Assembly: GCF_963974515.1 (NCBI RefSeq)
Contig: NZ_CAXBDD010000074.1
Span: 1 to 18,940, forward strand
DNA length: 18,940 nucleotides
Source of the DNA: Sunxiuqinia sp963974515
GTDB taxonomy: Bacteria; Bacteroidota; Bacteroidia; Bacteroidales; Prolixibacteraceae
Reading direction: 5' to 3'
The translations under genes and the position numbers were made by a program. The notes below the pieces were generated by a model. The model had not been told where the DNA came from. It ran no database searches and worked only from the letters and a program-made list of their open reading frames with translations. How positions within the stretch are numbered: the first letter of the stretch is position 1; each line of letters opens with the position of its first letter. Shown here piece by piece: positions 1 through 8,252 of the stretch.

Positions 1-581
1 TGAGCTTGCTGTTGAGCCTGTTCCTTCACTTGCTCTTCCATTTGGGCTTGGGTTGATTGATGAACTTGATTCCGGATTCGTTGCTGCACTCCGTCACCGA
101 GTCCATCGGAGTTTTCCTGGTGCTGCTGTAAACGTTTCCGGACTTGTTGCATCTGACCTTCGCCCATATTGGCCTGCATTTGTTCCCGATGCTCCAGGCG
201 AAGTTGCTGATGAGCTTCGAGCATTTCTTTTTGTTCGGCACTAAACGATGCCTGCAAAGCTGCCCGTTTTTCCTCGCGGGTCATCTCGGTGTTTTCTAAA
301 ATAGCCAACTGTTCTTCGGAGAAAGTAGCCCGGAAAGCTTCTCTAAACTCCTGTCCATTGGCGCGTGCCTTATTCAATATGGCCTGTTGCTCACCGGTAA
401 GCTTCAGCGTTTGATCTTGCAAACGGAGGCGATCCCGGTCTTGATCTTTGTCTTGGTCACCGTCCGAATCCTGATGGATTCGGTCACGAATTTGGTCACC
501 ATTTCCCTGGGCCCATACGGTGGTGATTGTCATCCCTGCAATCAGGGCCAGTACTGCGAATGCTCTCATAATTGTTTTCAT
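1..581 (-). CDS. Secreted helical repeat protein with Asp-rich segment (3' end outside window)
   Basis: The frame opens at the ATG at 581 and stays open to the window edge, giving 193 residues and no stop, so the C-terminus is missing. Residues 1-24 form a signal peptide ending VWA-Q, so the product should be periplasmic or outside the cell. Residues 38-50 are an Asp-rich stretch with alternating acidic residues, which could bind cations. From residue 61 there are four 26-residue helical units starting at 61, 87, 113 and 139: LTGEQQAIL, FSEEQLAIL, FSAEQKEML and the weaker MGEGQMQQV. The xxxEQ starts recall the LTxxQ motif of Spy/CpxP-type periplasmic chaperones, but I cannot show homology. 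The rest is Gln/Glu-rich. The gene lies downstream of the sigma/FecR/receptor operon with its own promoter at 616-654, which matches the sigma operon promoter. An internal start at Met5 is possible. Function is unknown. Confidence 0.8.
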   Translation of the reverse strand, partial: MKTIMRAFAVLALIAGMTITTVWAQGNGDQIRDRIHQDSDGDQDKDQDRDRLRLQDQTLKLTGEQQAILNKARANGQEFREAFRATFSEEQLAILENTEMTREEKRAALQASFSAEQKEMLEAHQQLRLEHREQMQANMGEGQMQQVRKRLQQHQENSDGLGDGVQQRIRNQVHQSTQAQMEEQVKEQAQQQA

Positions 582-615
582 AGTGCGTGCTTTTTTATGA
601 TTTCTTTTGACTGTC

Positions 616-654
616 TTTCATCTGCTAACCGCATAAGATTGATTTTACCCTACC
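616..654 (-). promoter_or_regulatory. Predicted ECF-sigma promoter of the secreted repeat protein gene
   Basis: Read on the minus strand this is GGTAGGGTAA, 13 bases, CGGTTA, 5 bases, TGAAA. The same three blocks with the same spacings occur at 4847-4885 in front of the sigma factor gene. The GGTAGGG and CGGTTA blocks are about 16 bases apart, which suits the -35 and -10 boxes of an ECF promoter. The -10 block ends 45 bases before the ATG at 581. Confidence 0.65.
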
Positions 655-681
655 CTGTTCTACGAATATTTTTTTGAAACT

Positions 682-697
682 ATGTTTTTTTAAACAT
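682..697. repeat. Small AT-rich hairpin between receptor gene and next promoter
   Basis: ATGTTT at 682-687 and AAACAT at 692-697 form a six-pair stem with a four-base loop. It lies just after the stop of the minus-strand receptor gene. A T-run follows the stem on the plus strand rather than the minus strand, so it is a poor fit to an intrinsic terminator for the receptor transcript. The role is uncertain. Confidence 0.3.
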
Positions 698-752
698 CGA
701 TTTTTTTGGGGGACGAATCTCCGCTACAGAATATCGCTGGTTCAGTTCGATC

Positions 753-3278
753 TCAAAAGAAAACGTTGAGAAAAACCGTTGGCGTAAAGGGAATTGCCTC
801 GGCATGAAGGTTTAGCGAAACATCCTGTTCCTCGGGCAACACAATGAAGTTGGCGTACTTTAAGTTGGCATGATTCAGTACATTCAAAATCGAAATCCCT
901 GTCTCAAGCGTAAACGTTCGGGAATCCCATTGGTAGGCAGCAGCGACATCCAAGCGATGATAATCCCGCTCAAAATCTCCATCGATCAGCGGTCGCGGAT
1001 CCGGAAAGCCGGAGCCAAAAACATAGCTGGAAGACAGACGCACTGGATTGAAATTCAGCAAAAGGGCTCCCTTCAGCTCGTGCCGCTGATCGTGTAAAGC
1101 CCGCTGAAAAACAGACTGATCAAAATAAGCAAACTTCTCCAGGGTTTCGCTCAGCGTATAGGTCATCCAGGCTGAATGTCCCTTATATTCTTGCTTCACA
1201 AAAAAATCGACCCCCCTGGATTTACTTTCCCCACGATACAAGCTCGGCTCTTCAAACCGTTCGATGTAGCGTGTTAGTCCATCCGTTTGCTTCATAAAAC
1301 CCTCTACGCTCAGGGTGAAACTGTTTCGATGGAAGGTCAGTCCGGCCACGCCATGAGTTGCCTCCAAAACAGGCAAAGACTGGTCATTGCAAACCGACCA
1401 CAAATAGTGATAGTTACCAACACCGTCCACTAACGAACTACGTGTGATAAACTGATTGTGCCGGCCCGCGGCCAAGTTGAACTTCACTCCTTCAGTCAGT
1501 GTCAAGCTAGCCGAAGCTCGTGGTTGCCAATACCATTTGTCGAGGTTCAGCGAATAATTGGCGCGCAAACCTAGTTTGAGTTCGAGCCGGGAACCTACCG
1601 ATATCGCATCCTGAATGTAGACATTCAGGCGCGAAGCTTCAACCCGCTGATCAACCCGCTGAACCTGAAAAGAGTCTTCCATAAACTCAATGGGATTGAC
1701 CACCCAACCGGCACCCAGCTCCAGCTGATGCTGTTCAGCCAAAGCCAGCTGATGCGTCAGGCTGATGCTCCCTTCTGCCACCGAATTCCACAGCGTCTGA
1801 TCTTCATTGACCACACTTTCGGAATCTCCAGGCCCCTGCCCCGGACCATGGCCCTGCCCGCCCTGCCCCGACTGCTGCCGGCCAATGGCGCGTAGGGTTC
1901 TGACTTCCTTATCGAGAATGGAATAGGCCGCCGACAACTTACTTCGGCTTCCATCAGTCCAACGCTTCTGTAAAAAACCGGAAACCGCATATTGCTTATT
2001 GTGCTCATGATCTTCGTAGTTAAATCTTGACTGCTCGCTTTCCAGATCCAGCAAATACGAAAAACGGTCTTCGCTCAGCAAAGCGCTGATGCCATAAGAG
2101 TCGCCGTTCGAATTGGTTCCCGAGTATTTCAAATTCAGATCACGAAAATTGTAATCCGGATAGATCGTCCGTTCGCTGGTGTTGGCCGAATTGCCCGAAC
2201 GTCCGCTACGAAAGGAAAGCTGTTTGGAATCGTACAATTCGTAGTAGGTTTGCCGAAAAGCAACGGTGAGTGCCGACTGCTGAGCTATCGGCACGCTTAA
2301 CAACCCATTCAGCGTCATGTTGTTCAGACTTAATTTCAGACGAGGCCGGTTTAAATCACCATCCAGGCCCGTAATATTCACCAGGCCGCCAACCCGTCCG
2401 CCCTGATCTGCACCGTAAGCCCCTTTCAATACCTGAATATCTTTCGCCATCAATGGGTTAACCGCACTAATATTGTCATTAAAATTTTTCATACCAAACA
2501 AGGTAAAGCCATCAAACAGCACCTGGCTTTGACCTTCGTAACTGCCCCAAATCACCAGGTCGTTCGACTGTTCGCCGGCAGCCAAAATGCCGGGTTGCAA
2601 ACGCAGCAAGTTGAAAATGGAGTTGTCGCCATTACCTGGCAGAAACTGTGCGACTTGATGATTCAGGCGTAACACCCCTGCCCTGTTTCCAACCTGCAAC
2701 GAGCGGACAACTTTCAATCCTTTTATCTCAATCTCACGAATGCTAAAATTGGAAGGGCTTAGCAAAAACTGGTGGTGTGTTCCAGCTAAAACTAGCGTAT
2801 CGAGCAAAAAATATCCTAAGTAAGAGGCTTGTAAATGAAATTGAGCGCCTGATCCAACAAAAGAGAAATTCCCTTCCTGATCGCTAATCAGCCCTGTTCC
2901 ATCAACCATCACATGGGTATAGGGCAAAGATTCCGAGGTGAATTTATCGGTGAAGCGGCCACTCAAAGTGTAAGCCTTTTGAACGGCAGCCGACTGATTC
3001 TGATAAAAAAGATAGACAGAGCCCACTTTTTTATAGGCCGCCGGAAGTTCCTGCAACAAATAATCAAACGCTTCCTCAGGTGAAGGAAACTGCCGTGAGA
3101 CTGTTACCGTGAAGTTCGAAAAATATCGGTCATCCAGCGAATATTGCAGTTCGTACCGTTCGCAAAAGTCAATAAGAATACTGCTCAGACTTTGTTCCTG
3201 ATAATCCATTTCAACCTGCTGCGCTGCCGTCAGCAAAGTTGAAAAGAGTAAACTGAGCAGTAGGATCTTCTTTTTCAA
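753..3278 (-). CDS. TonB-dependent outer-membrane receptor with N-terminal STN domain
   Basis: 841 residues. Residues 1-19 are a signal peptide. Residues about 20-95 resemble the STN (secretin/TonB short N-terminal) domain used by FecA-type transducers to signal to an anti-sigma factor. Residues about 103-185 are a carboxypeptidase-regulatory-like beta domain. The plug follows at about 200-310, with conserved pieces such as VLFDGFTLFG and QVLKGAYGADQGGRVGGLVNI. The rest is a beta-barrel ending in a C-terminal Phe. A Gly/Gln-rich loop near residues 470-487 is probably extracellular. The gene starts 6 bases after the FecR stop, so the two are co-transcribed. With the sigma factor and FecR protein it forms a cell-surface signalling system that takes up a ligand and reports it inward. 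No SusD-like partner gene is present here and the substrate cannot be read from the sequence. Confidence 0.93.
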   Translation of the reverse strand: MKKKILLLSLLFSTLLTAAQQVEMDYQEQSLSSILIDFCERYELQYSLDDRYFSNFTVTVSRQFPSPEEAFDYLLQELPAAYKKVGSVYLFYQNQSAAVQKAYTLSGRFTDKFTSESLPYTHVMVDGTGLISDQEGNFSFVGSGAQFHLQASYLGYFLLDTLVLAGTHHQFLLSPSNFSIREIEIKGLKVVRSLQVGNRAGVLRLNHQVAQFLPGNGDNSIFNLLRLQPGILAAGEQSNDLVIWGSYEGQSQVLFDGFTLFGMKNFNDNISAVNPLMAKDIQVLKGAYGADQGGRVGGLVNITGLDGDLNRPRLKLSLNNMTLNGLLSVPIAQQSALTVAFRQTYYELYDSKQLSFRSGRSGNSANTSERTIYPDYNFRDLNLKYSGTNSNGDSYGISALLSEDRFSYLLDLESEQSRFNYEDHEHNKQYAVSGFLQKRWTDGSRSKLSAAYSILDKEVRTLRAIGRQQSGQGGQGHGPGQGPGDSESVVNEDQTLWNSVAEGSISLTHQLALAEQHQLELGAGWVVNPIEFMEDSFQVQRVDQRVEASRLNVYIQDAISVGSRLELKLGLRANYSLNLDKWYWQPRASASLTLTEGVKFNLAAGRHNQFITRSSLVDGVGNYHYLWSVCNDQSLPVLEATHGVAGLTFHRNSFTLSVEGFMKQTDGLTRYIERFEEPSLYRGESKSRGVDFFVKQEYKGHSAWMTYTLSETLEKFAYFDQSVFQRALHDQRHELKGALLLNFNPVRLSSSYVFGSGFPDPRPLIDGDFERDYHRLDVAAAYQWDSRTFTLETGISILNVLNHANLKYANFIVLPEEQDVSLNLHAEAIPFTPTVFLNVFF

Positions 3279-3284
3279 GTTGAT

Positions 3285-4181
3285 TTACTCATTTCGACGA
3301 ATCCGGTATTCGTTTGAATTAATCTTTTCAAATTTAAGATTATAAATCGTACAAATCATGTCCAGCATGGATTCTGCATTCAGTTCAGACCGAACTAAAC
3401 GCCCGGAAATGGAAGCATCGTAAGTTCCATCATTCAACACATCCTTACCTTGAATTCGCACTCCATATTGCCGTTCCACCTCTTCCAGAACTTCCGCCAA
3501 TGGTTTATTTTTAAAATCAAACTCATCATTAATCCAGGCAGCTTCGGCTTCAAAATTAATTCCCCGTTGCACGTCGAAGCCATTTCCGGCTTTTAACTCA
3601 GCCTTTTCATTGGCTGTCAGAATCACTTCCGCCCCGGTCTGCTGCCCAACCACTTTCACTTTCCCGGTTTGACAAGCCACTCGGTACGATTCGCCGCGTG
3701 CATAAATATTGAATCGGGTACCCAACACAGAAGTAGCCCCCATGGCCGAATTGACTGTAAAACGACTTCCCGATTCCACCTCGAAAAAAGCTTCCCCCTC
3801 CAAGCTAAGTTCGCGTGCAAACCGCCACCAGTATGGGTGGTAGCTCACCGTAGAAACGGCACTCAGATGAACGGTTGAGCCATCCGGCAAATCGACCAAC
3901 AGCTGCTGTCCGGGATTGGTTGCCACATCAACAGCATAAAAGCGTATCAACCCGACCAGGCCAACCACCAGCAAAACAGAGGCGGCCATCGCCAAGCGAA
4001 ACACTTGCCGGTGAACCAGCTTGATGGCTTTCACCGGAGCCTTCGTTTCCAGTTGCGATTCCATCGCCTCCCACACATCAGCCTTCGACCGGGAGTACGG
4101 AATCTCCAGCCGGTTATTCAGCCGATCCAGGTTTGCCAGGATCTTGTCTGTTTGGTTGCTATTGTTCGTCCCGTTTTTCAT
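3285..4181 (-). CDS. FecR-family anti-sigma factor with C-terminal DUF4974 domain
   Basis: 298 residues. Residues 1-60 are cytoplasmic and should hold the sigma factor. One membrane helix lies at about 62-82. The periplasmic FecR domain follows, with the typical pieces LPDGSTVHLSAVS, LEGEAFFEV and VLGTRFNI. The C-terminus, from about residue 215, carries the DUF4974/STN-like module (FDFKNKPLAEVLEEVERQYGVRI is split over its first helix). In this family the periplasmic part senses the receptor's STN domain and releases or activates the partner sigma factor. The gene sits between the sigma gene, with a 91-base gap, and the receptor gene, with a 6-base gap. The ATG at 4181 is the natural start. 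Nothing looks broken. Confidence 0.93.
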   Translation of the reverse strand: MKNGTNNSNQTDKILANLDRLNNRLEIPYSRSKADVWEAMESQLETKAPVKAIKLVHRQVFRLAMAASVLLVVGLVGLIRFYAVDVATNPGQQLLVDLPDGSTVHLSAVSTVSYHPYWWRFARELSLEGEAFFEVESGSRFTVNSAMGATSVLGTRFNIYARGESYRVACQTGKVKVVGQQTGAEVILTANEKAELKAGNGFDVQRGINFEAEAAWINDEFDFKNKPLAEVLEEVERQYGVRIQGKDVLNDGTYDASISGRLVRSELNAESMLDMICTIYNLKFEKINSNEYRIRRNE

Positions 4182-4272
4182 CTCATTCGATTTTTATTTT
4201 TCAATGGCATTCAATGGAACTCGCCACCGGCCAGCTGATCATGCTGTTTGCTGCGCTTTTTAAATGCTCGTT

Positions 4273-4770
4273 TCATTTTTCTTTGAATTTCGATTTCAGA
4301 TCATCAAGGGCACTTTTCATTCGCTTTTCTACCGCCTTTACACTGATGCTTAAGCGATCTGCAATCTCATGGTACTTTAGGCCATCCATTCGGCTCATTA
4401 AAAAAACCACCCGCTGCTTTTCCGGTAATCCGGCCAATGCTTTTTCATAGCGCTGCTGCAACTCTTTGTATTCCAATTCCTCTTCAGGCGAAACGTCTTC
4501 TTCCATCGAAAATGCCAACGAGTTTTTGTAATTCAGCTCCAATTTTTGCCGGCGATATTGAGATATAAACTCATCACCTGCCATTTTGTAGAGCAAGCCG
4601 ACCGTAGCTTTGGGATGATAATCCGGCTGTTTTTCCCACAGCCGCAAAAACACATCCTGAGCCAAATCTGTCGCCAAATCCGAATCGCCCGACCGATAAT
4701 AGATGTAATTTCGAATTGCATCGAAATGCTGGTCAAACAACGTTTTAAACTCGTACTTTGTCAAGGTCAA
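4273..4770 (-). CDS. ECF-family RNA polymerase sigma factor (FecI/RpoE-like)
   Basis: 165 residues, a usual ECF length. Region sigma-2 spans about residues 8-75, with FDQHFDAIRNYIYYRSGD and the polymerase-binding helix DLAQDVFLRLWEK. Region sigma-4 spans about 110-160, with the helix-turn-helix LPEKQRVVFLMSRMDGLKYHEIADRL followed by SISVKAVEKRMKSAL (given here in two parts). No ATG or GTG occurs in frame between the upstream stop and the sigma-2 region. The start must be a TTG, at 4770 or the next one at 4764, unless an unusual codon is used. It is the first gene of the sigma/FecR/receptor operon, and its own predicted promoter (4847-4885) matches that of the secreted repeat protein, suggesting autoregulation. 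A family assignment is safe; the target ligand is unknown. Confidence 0.92.
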   Translation of the reverse strand: MTLTKYEFKTLFDQHFDAIRNYIYYRSGDSDLATDLAQDVFLRLWEKQPDYHPKATVGLLYKMAGDEFISQYRRQKLELNYKNSLAFSMEEDVSPEEELEYKELQQRYEKALAGLPEKQRVVFLMSRMDGLKYHEIADRLSISVKAVEKRMKSALDDLKSKFKEK

Positions 4771-4846
4771 ATCATCTTGGTTTCGAAACTCTTCCTTTTC
4801 AGCCTTGTGGCTTTTCGCCCTGAAAAGTTAAGCAATAATTGCTGCT

Positions 4847-4885
4847 TTTCACTCCTTAACCGTTTAAAAACGCGCTTACCCTACC
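4847..4885 (-). promoter_or_regulatory. Predicted autoregulated ECF promoter of the sigma/FecR/receptor operon
   Basis: On the minus strand this reads GGTAGGGTAA, 13 bases, CGGTTA, 5 bases, TGAAA, identical in blocks and spacing to 616-654. The spacers differ, so the match is not a simple duplication. The leader to the TTG start at 4770 would be about 80 bases. It lies back-to-back with the lipoprotein gene promoter at 4900-4907, so the two may influence each other. Confidence 0.65.
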
Positions 4886-4899
4886 TTGCGATCGAAGTT

Positions 4900-4907
4900 T
4901 ATTTTTG
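4900..4907 (+). promoter_or_regulatory. Bacteroidota -7 promoter element (TATTTTTG)
   Basis: TATTTTTG matches the TAnnTTTG -7 consensus of the Bacteroidota housekeeping sigma factor. It lies 26 bases before the ATG at 4934, giving a short leader. I see no clear -33 TTTG partner. Confidence 0.5.
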
Positions 4908-4933
4908 TAATTTCAACACCAAATCCATCAGCC

Positions 4934-5800
4934 ATGATCAGAACAGCCTTCATAAGCTACAGTATTCTCGTACTCTTTGCCTGCCAAACAGCCCAGCCAG
5001 AGCAAACCAGCCAGTCCGATCTAGTGTGTCAACTAGCCGACAGTGTGAAATTTCAATCGGTCATAACCAAACTTGCCGACAGGACCGATCAACCCATGGG
5101 AAAGTTGGTTGCTGACGCAGGCCGGCAATTGTTGGGTGTGGCGTACGAAGAGCAGACACTGGAGCATGGCAAAGGCGAACCGCTAACGATTGAGTTGGAA
5201 GGACTGGACTGTACTACTTTTGCCGAAGCTGCACTGGCGATTGCCCGGACGCTAAAAAGTAACAACGCTGACTTTTCAACCTTTACCCACGAACTTGAAA
5301 ACCTGCGATACCGTGAAGGACAGCGCGACGGATACCTCTCGCGGCTACACTACTTCAGCGACTGGATTTACGATAACGAACAAAAAGGCTTGATCTGCCA
5401 GGCGGCCAAGGATTTTGGACAGCCACTGGATTTGATGGTCAATTTCATGTCGACTCATCCGGAAAGCTACCCGGTATTGAAAAAAAATCCCGAATTGATC
5501 AGCACACTGGCCGAACAGGAAAAAGTAATCTCAGCACGCAGCTATTTTTTTGTCCCCAAAGACGAAGTTGAAAACAAGGAATCGAAATTACGGGAAGGTG
5601 ATTTGGTTGGACTGGCCACCAGCATTAAAGGATTGGATGTAACCCATGTTGGCATTTTGGTTGAAGTGGGAGGCCGGATTCATTTGATGCATGCCTCAAC
5701 AGCAAGCAACCAGGTGGTGATCTCGGACAAACCGTTGGCTGATTTTCTTCAAGCTAAAAAAAGCTACACCGGCATTCTGGTGGCGCGCCCTATCGACTAA
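4934..5800 (+). CDS. DUF1460 family N-acetylmuramoyl-L-alanine amidase-like lipoprotein
   Basis: 288 residues from the ATG at 4934. An in-frame ATG at 4886 would lie upstream of the -7 element, and the 4934 start puts a proper lipoprotein signal first, with lipobox LFAC and Cys17 as the lipidated residue. The family has an NlpC/P60-like fold and acts on cell-wall peptides or amides. Visible catalytic features are Cys93 in LDCTTFAEAAL, His238 in THVGI, preceded by GDLVGL, and a further MHAST motif at about residue 253. The product should be anchored in a membrane facing the periplasm. The gene is divergent from the sigma operon and stands alone. The exact bond cleaved is uncertain; amidase activity is the family name, not something seen here. 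Confidence 0.85.
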   Translation: MIRTAFISYSILVLFACQTAQPEQTSQSDLVCQLADSVKFQSVITKLADRTDQPMGKLVADAGRQLLGVAYEEQTLEHGKGEPLTIELEGLDCTTFAEAALAIARTLKSNNADFSTFTHELENLRYREGQRDGYLSRLHYFSDWIYDNEQKGLICQAAKDFGQPLDLMVNFMSTHPESYPVLKKNPELISTLAEQEKVISARSYFFVPKDEVENKESKLREGDLVGLATSIKGLDVTHVGILVEVGGRIHLMHASTASNQVVISDKPLADFLQAKKSYTGILVARPID

Positions 5801-5945
5801 CTCATGACTGGTGGATAACCTTTCGACGCCATTGTTTTTCATATATAAAACTAATTTACAGATACTTAAAAGACATGCCTGATTCAATAGAAACCATTTA
5901 ACGGAAAGCTGGGTATAACCATTTATCAGAAAAAAGCCATCGATT

Positions 5946-7247
5946 ATGCCAAAAATCCGCAAAAACAATCCCATTGTCAACCTAAACTTAAATGTGCGCG
6001 GCCTAAGTCAATCCGCCACCCTCCAAATAAACGAGCGGAGTAATGAACTCATCAAACAGGGAAAAACCGTATATAAACTGGGACTGGGGCAGTCTCCCTT
6101 CCCCGTTCCCGATCTTGTGCAGGAAGCGCTGCGGCAAAACGCTCACCAAAAAGACTATTTATCGGTGAAAGGACTATTGCCGCTGCGCGAAGCCATTGCA
6201 AAATTTAACTTCCGTCACCAGGGGATTATCTGCTCACCCGATGACATCATGATTGGTCCCGGATCGAAAGAACTGATTTTTATTCTGCAACTGGTGTACT
6301 ATGGCGAATTGATTATCCCAACACCCAGTTGGGTTTCGTACTCGCCACAAGCACGCATTGCCGGGCGGCATGTGACCTGGGTGCCCACCACCGAGGAAAA
6401 CGACTGGCGTCTGAGCCCCGAAAAGCTGGACTTGATTTGCCGGGCGGATCCGGATCGCCCACGCGTGGTGATCTTAAACTATCCCTCCAACCCCACCGGA
6501 TCGAGCTATCCCAAAGTGCGCCTGAAAAAACTGGCCGACGTGGCCCGAAAATACAAGCTGATCCTGATCTCGGACGAGATTTACAGCCTGCTCGACCATT
6601 CCGGCCAGCACGTGTCCATTGCCCAGTTTTATCCTGAAGGAACCATTATCAGCAGTGGATTGAGCAAATGGGCCGGTGCTGGAGGCTGGCGGCTGGGCAC
6701 CTTTACCTTCCCCAAAAACCTGCGCTGGCTGCAAGATGCCATGGCTATTGTTGCCAGCGAGACGTTCACCTCAACCAGTGCGCCCATTCAGTACGCGGCC
6801 ATTACCGCATTTGAGGATCGCCCGGAGATTGACCAATACTTGTTTCATTCGCGACGAATTTTGAAAACATTGGGAAATTACATGACCAACCAACTCCGGG
6901 AATGGCACCTAACCATGCCAACGCCTAAAGGTGGTTTTTACCTGTTTCCCAATTTCAACCGCTATCGTATTCAACTGGCAAACAAAGGAATTCTGACTTC
7001 GTTTGAACTGTGTGAATCCTTGCTTCAGGAAACAGGCGTCGCTATCTTACCAGGTATGGATTTTGGTCGACAGCCCGAAGAACTCACCTGCCGGATGGCT
7101 TATGTTGATTTTGAAGGAAAGCTGGTGCTGGAAAAAGCAATGACAGAATGGAAGGACCGTGAGCTGGACGAAACATTCCTGAAAACCTATTGCCCTAAAA
7201 TGATAGAAGCAACCGAACTTCTGAAAGAATGGCTCGATAGCTTGTAA
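5946..7247 (+). CDS. Class I/II pyridoxal-phosphate-dependent aminotransferase
   Basis: 433 residues, fold-type I. The PLP lysine is Lys241 in SSGLSKWAGAGGWRLG. The PLP-binding Asn182 is in NYPSNPTG, the conserved Asp in ISDEIYS, and the substrate carboxylate-binding arginine is probably Arg383 in CRMAYVDFEG. These are the hallmarks of the aspartate/aromatic aminotransferase superfamily, which moves an amino group between an amino acid and a 2-oxo acid in the cytoplasm. The sequence is not like LL-diaminopimelate aminotransferase, so I do not link it to the DapF-like gene further on. The C-terminal tail (from about residue 400) is a little longer than usual. The 145 bases before it show no clear promoter element. 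It converges with the next gene, leaving only 52 bases between. Substrate is unknown. Confidence 0.9.
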   Translation: MPKIRKNNPIVNLNLNVRGLSQSATLQINERSNELIKQGKTVYKLGLGQSPFPVPDLVQEALRQNAHQKDYLSVKGLLPLREAIAKFNFRHQGIICSPDDIMIGPGSKELIFILQLVYYGELIIPTPSWVSYSPQARIAGRHVTWVPTTEENDWRLSPEKLDLICRADPDRPRVVILNYPSNPTGSSYPKVRLKKLADVARKYKLILISDEIYSLLDHSGQHVSIAQFYPEGTIISSGLSKWAGAGGWRLGTFTFPKNLRWLQDAMAIVASETFTSTSAPIQYAAITAFEDRPEIDQYLFHSRRILKTLGNYMTNQLREWHLTMPTPKGGFYLFPNFNRYRIQLANKGILTSFELCESLLQETGVAILPGMDFGRQPEELTCRMAYVDFEGKLVLEKAMTEWKDRELDETFLKTYCPKMIEATELLKEWLDSL

Positions 7248-7299
7248 ATGTGAATGGCCACAAAATGACCTTTCACGAACGCCCCACTATTCGGGGAGT

Positions 7300-8076
7300 C
7301 TATTTCAGTGTATCCAACTGCTGGCGTAACCAGGCGGGGCGGTTAGTCGTGATTGCTGAAACACCCAAATCAGCCACTCTCCGGGCTTCAACCGGATCAT
7401 CAACCGTCCAGCACAACACATCCAGGTTTAGTTGTTTTGCACGATCCATCACACCCTTACTGACAAGCTTGTGGTGCAGGTTCACACCATCCAAGCCTAA
7501 TTCAGCTGCCTCTTCCATCCGGTCGGCCAACCCTTCTACTCTAGAGCTCAGCCAATGGCATTCATTTTTCGGAAACTGCTTCTTGGTTTCCAAAATGGTT
7601 TCCCAGCCAAAAGCAATAAAAACAACTTGCTTTTTCTTTCCGCTGGCTTTCACTGCCTCTTTCAGGGCCGGAAGCACTTCGGGGCCACACTTAATTTCGA
7701 TGACCAGCTTCTTCCCTTTGGGAACGGTTTCCAGTACTTCCGACACAAAAGGTATTTTTTCACCGGTATATTTTTCGTCTTTCCATCGACCCACATCCAG
7801 CTTGCGCAATTCATCGGAGTCAGTTTCGGCAATCACCAGGCTGTCTGTACCTGTGCGTTTGGTGGTTCGGTCATGATTCACGACCACCTGCCCGTCTTTG
7901 GACAAGTAAATATCGATTTCCACGGCATCGGCATCCAGCTTCCAGGCCAGCCTGGCAGCAGCGACCGTATTCTCAGGAGCCAAATATGATGCACCCCGGT
8001 GAGCGATGAACTGAACCTGCGAGAACGCCGGAACAACCAGCAGCAGAAGCAAAGAAGTAAATCCAAAATTCTTCAT
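7300..8076 (-). CDS. Secreted glycerophosphodiester phosphodiesterase
   Basis: 258 residues from the ATG at 8076. The frame continues upstream to 8124, but starting at 8076 puts a signal peptide first (hydrophobic run to about residue 18, then FSQ). The GDPD TIM-barrel signature is complete: His26-Arg27-Gly28, Glu35 in APENT, Glu53 and Asp55 in AVEIDIY, His68 in VNHD, then VIEIKCG and the end motif AITTNRP. The family splits glycerophosphodiesters such as glycerophosphoethanolamine into glycerol 3-phosphate and an alcohol. The export signal suggests a periplasmic scavenging role. It lies back-to-back with the acyltransferase cluster, so a link to lipid turnover is possible but is only inferred from position. 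Confidence 0.93.
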   Translation of the reverse strand: MKNFGFTSLLLLLVVPAFSQVQFIAHRGASYLAPENTVAAARLAWKLDADAVEIDIYLSKDGQVVVNHDRTTKRTGTDSLVIAETDSDELRKLDVGRWKDEKYTGEKIPFVSEVLETVPKGKKLVIEIKCGPEVLPALKEAVKASGKKKQVVFIAFGWETILETKKQFPKNECHWLSSRVEGLADRMEEAAELGLDGVNLHHKLVSKGVMDRAKQLNLDVLCWTVDDPVEARRVADLGVSAITTNRPAWLRQQLDTLK

Positions 8077-8139
8077 ATCATTCGTTTTAAAAACATTCAT
8101 CCGATCGTTTTGAAAACAACCCAAACGATTCCATGCACA

Positions 8140-8163
8140 TGATCGGGCTGTGCAACCCGATCA
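8140..8163. repeat. Perfect 8-bp inverted repeat between divergent lipid genes
   Basis: TGATCGGG at 8140-8147 and CCCGATCA at 8156-8163 pair perfectly around an 8-base loop. It lies upstream of both the phosphodiesterase gene and the first acyltransferase gene. No T-run follows on either strand, so it is not an intrinsic terminator. It could be an operator or a structured leader. Confidence 0.5.
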
Positions 8164-8252
8164 ATCAGGCAGACGGATAGCAACCGCACGATTCATGGGT
8201 TGAAGATGTCGATTTCTATCAGAATATTCGACAAGGTCTTCTTAAAAAATTC

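Noticed and set aside
4546..5115. Plus-strand open frame of about 189 codons over the sigma gene and the start of the lipoprotein gene
   Set aside because: It crosses two well-supported genes in other frames and both promoters; the composition looks like antisense translation.
5946..7247. Idea that the aminotransferase is DapL and belongs with the DapF-like gene
   Set aside because: Its motifs are those of the general aspartate-type class, it does not resemble DapL at the N-terminus, and it lies 5 kb away across unrelated genes.
7279..7296. Possible terminator between the convergent aminotransferase and phosphodiesterase genes
   Set aside because: Only a four-pair CCCC/GGGG stem and no good T-run.
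7250..7876. Plus-strand open frame of about 208 codons opposite the phosphodiesterase gene
   Set aside because: It lies antisense to a gene with a full GDPD signature and has no recognisable domain.
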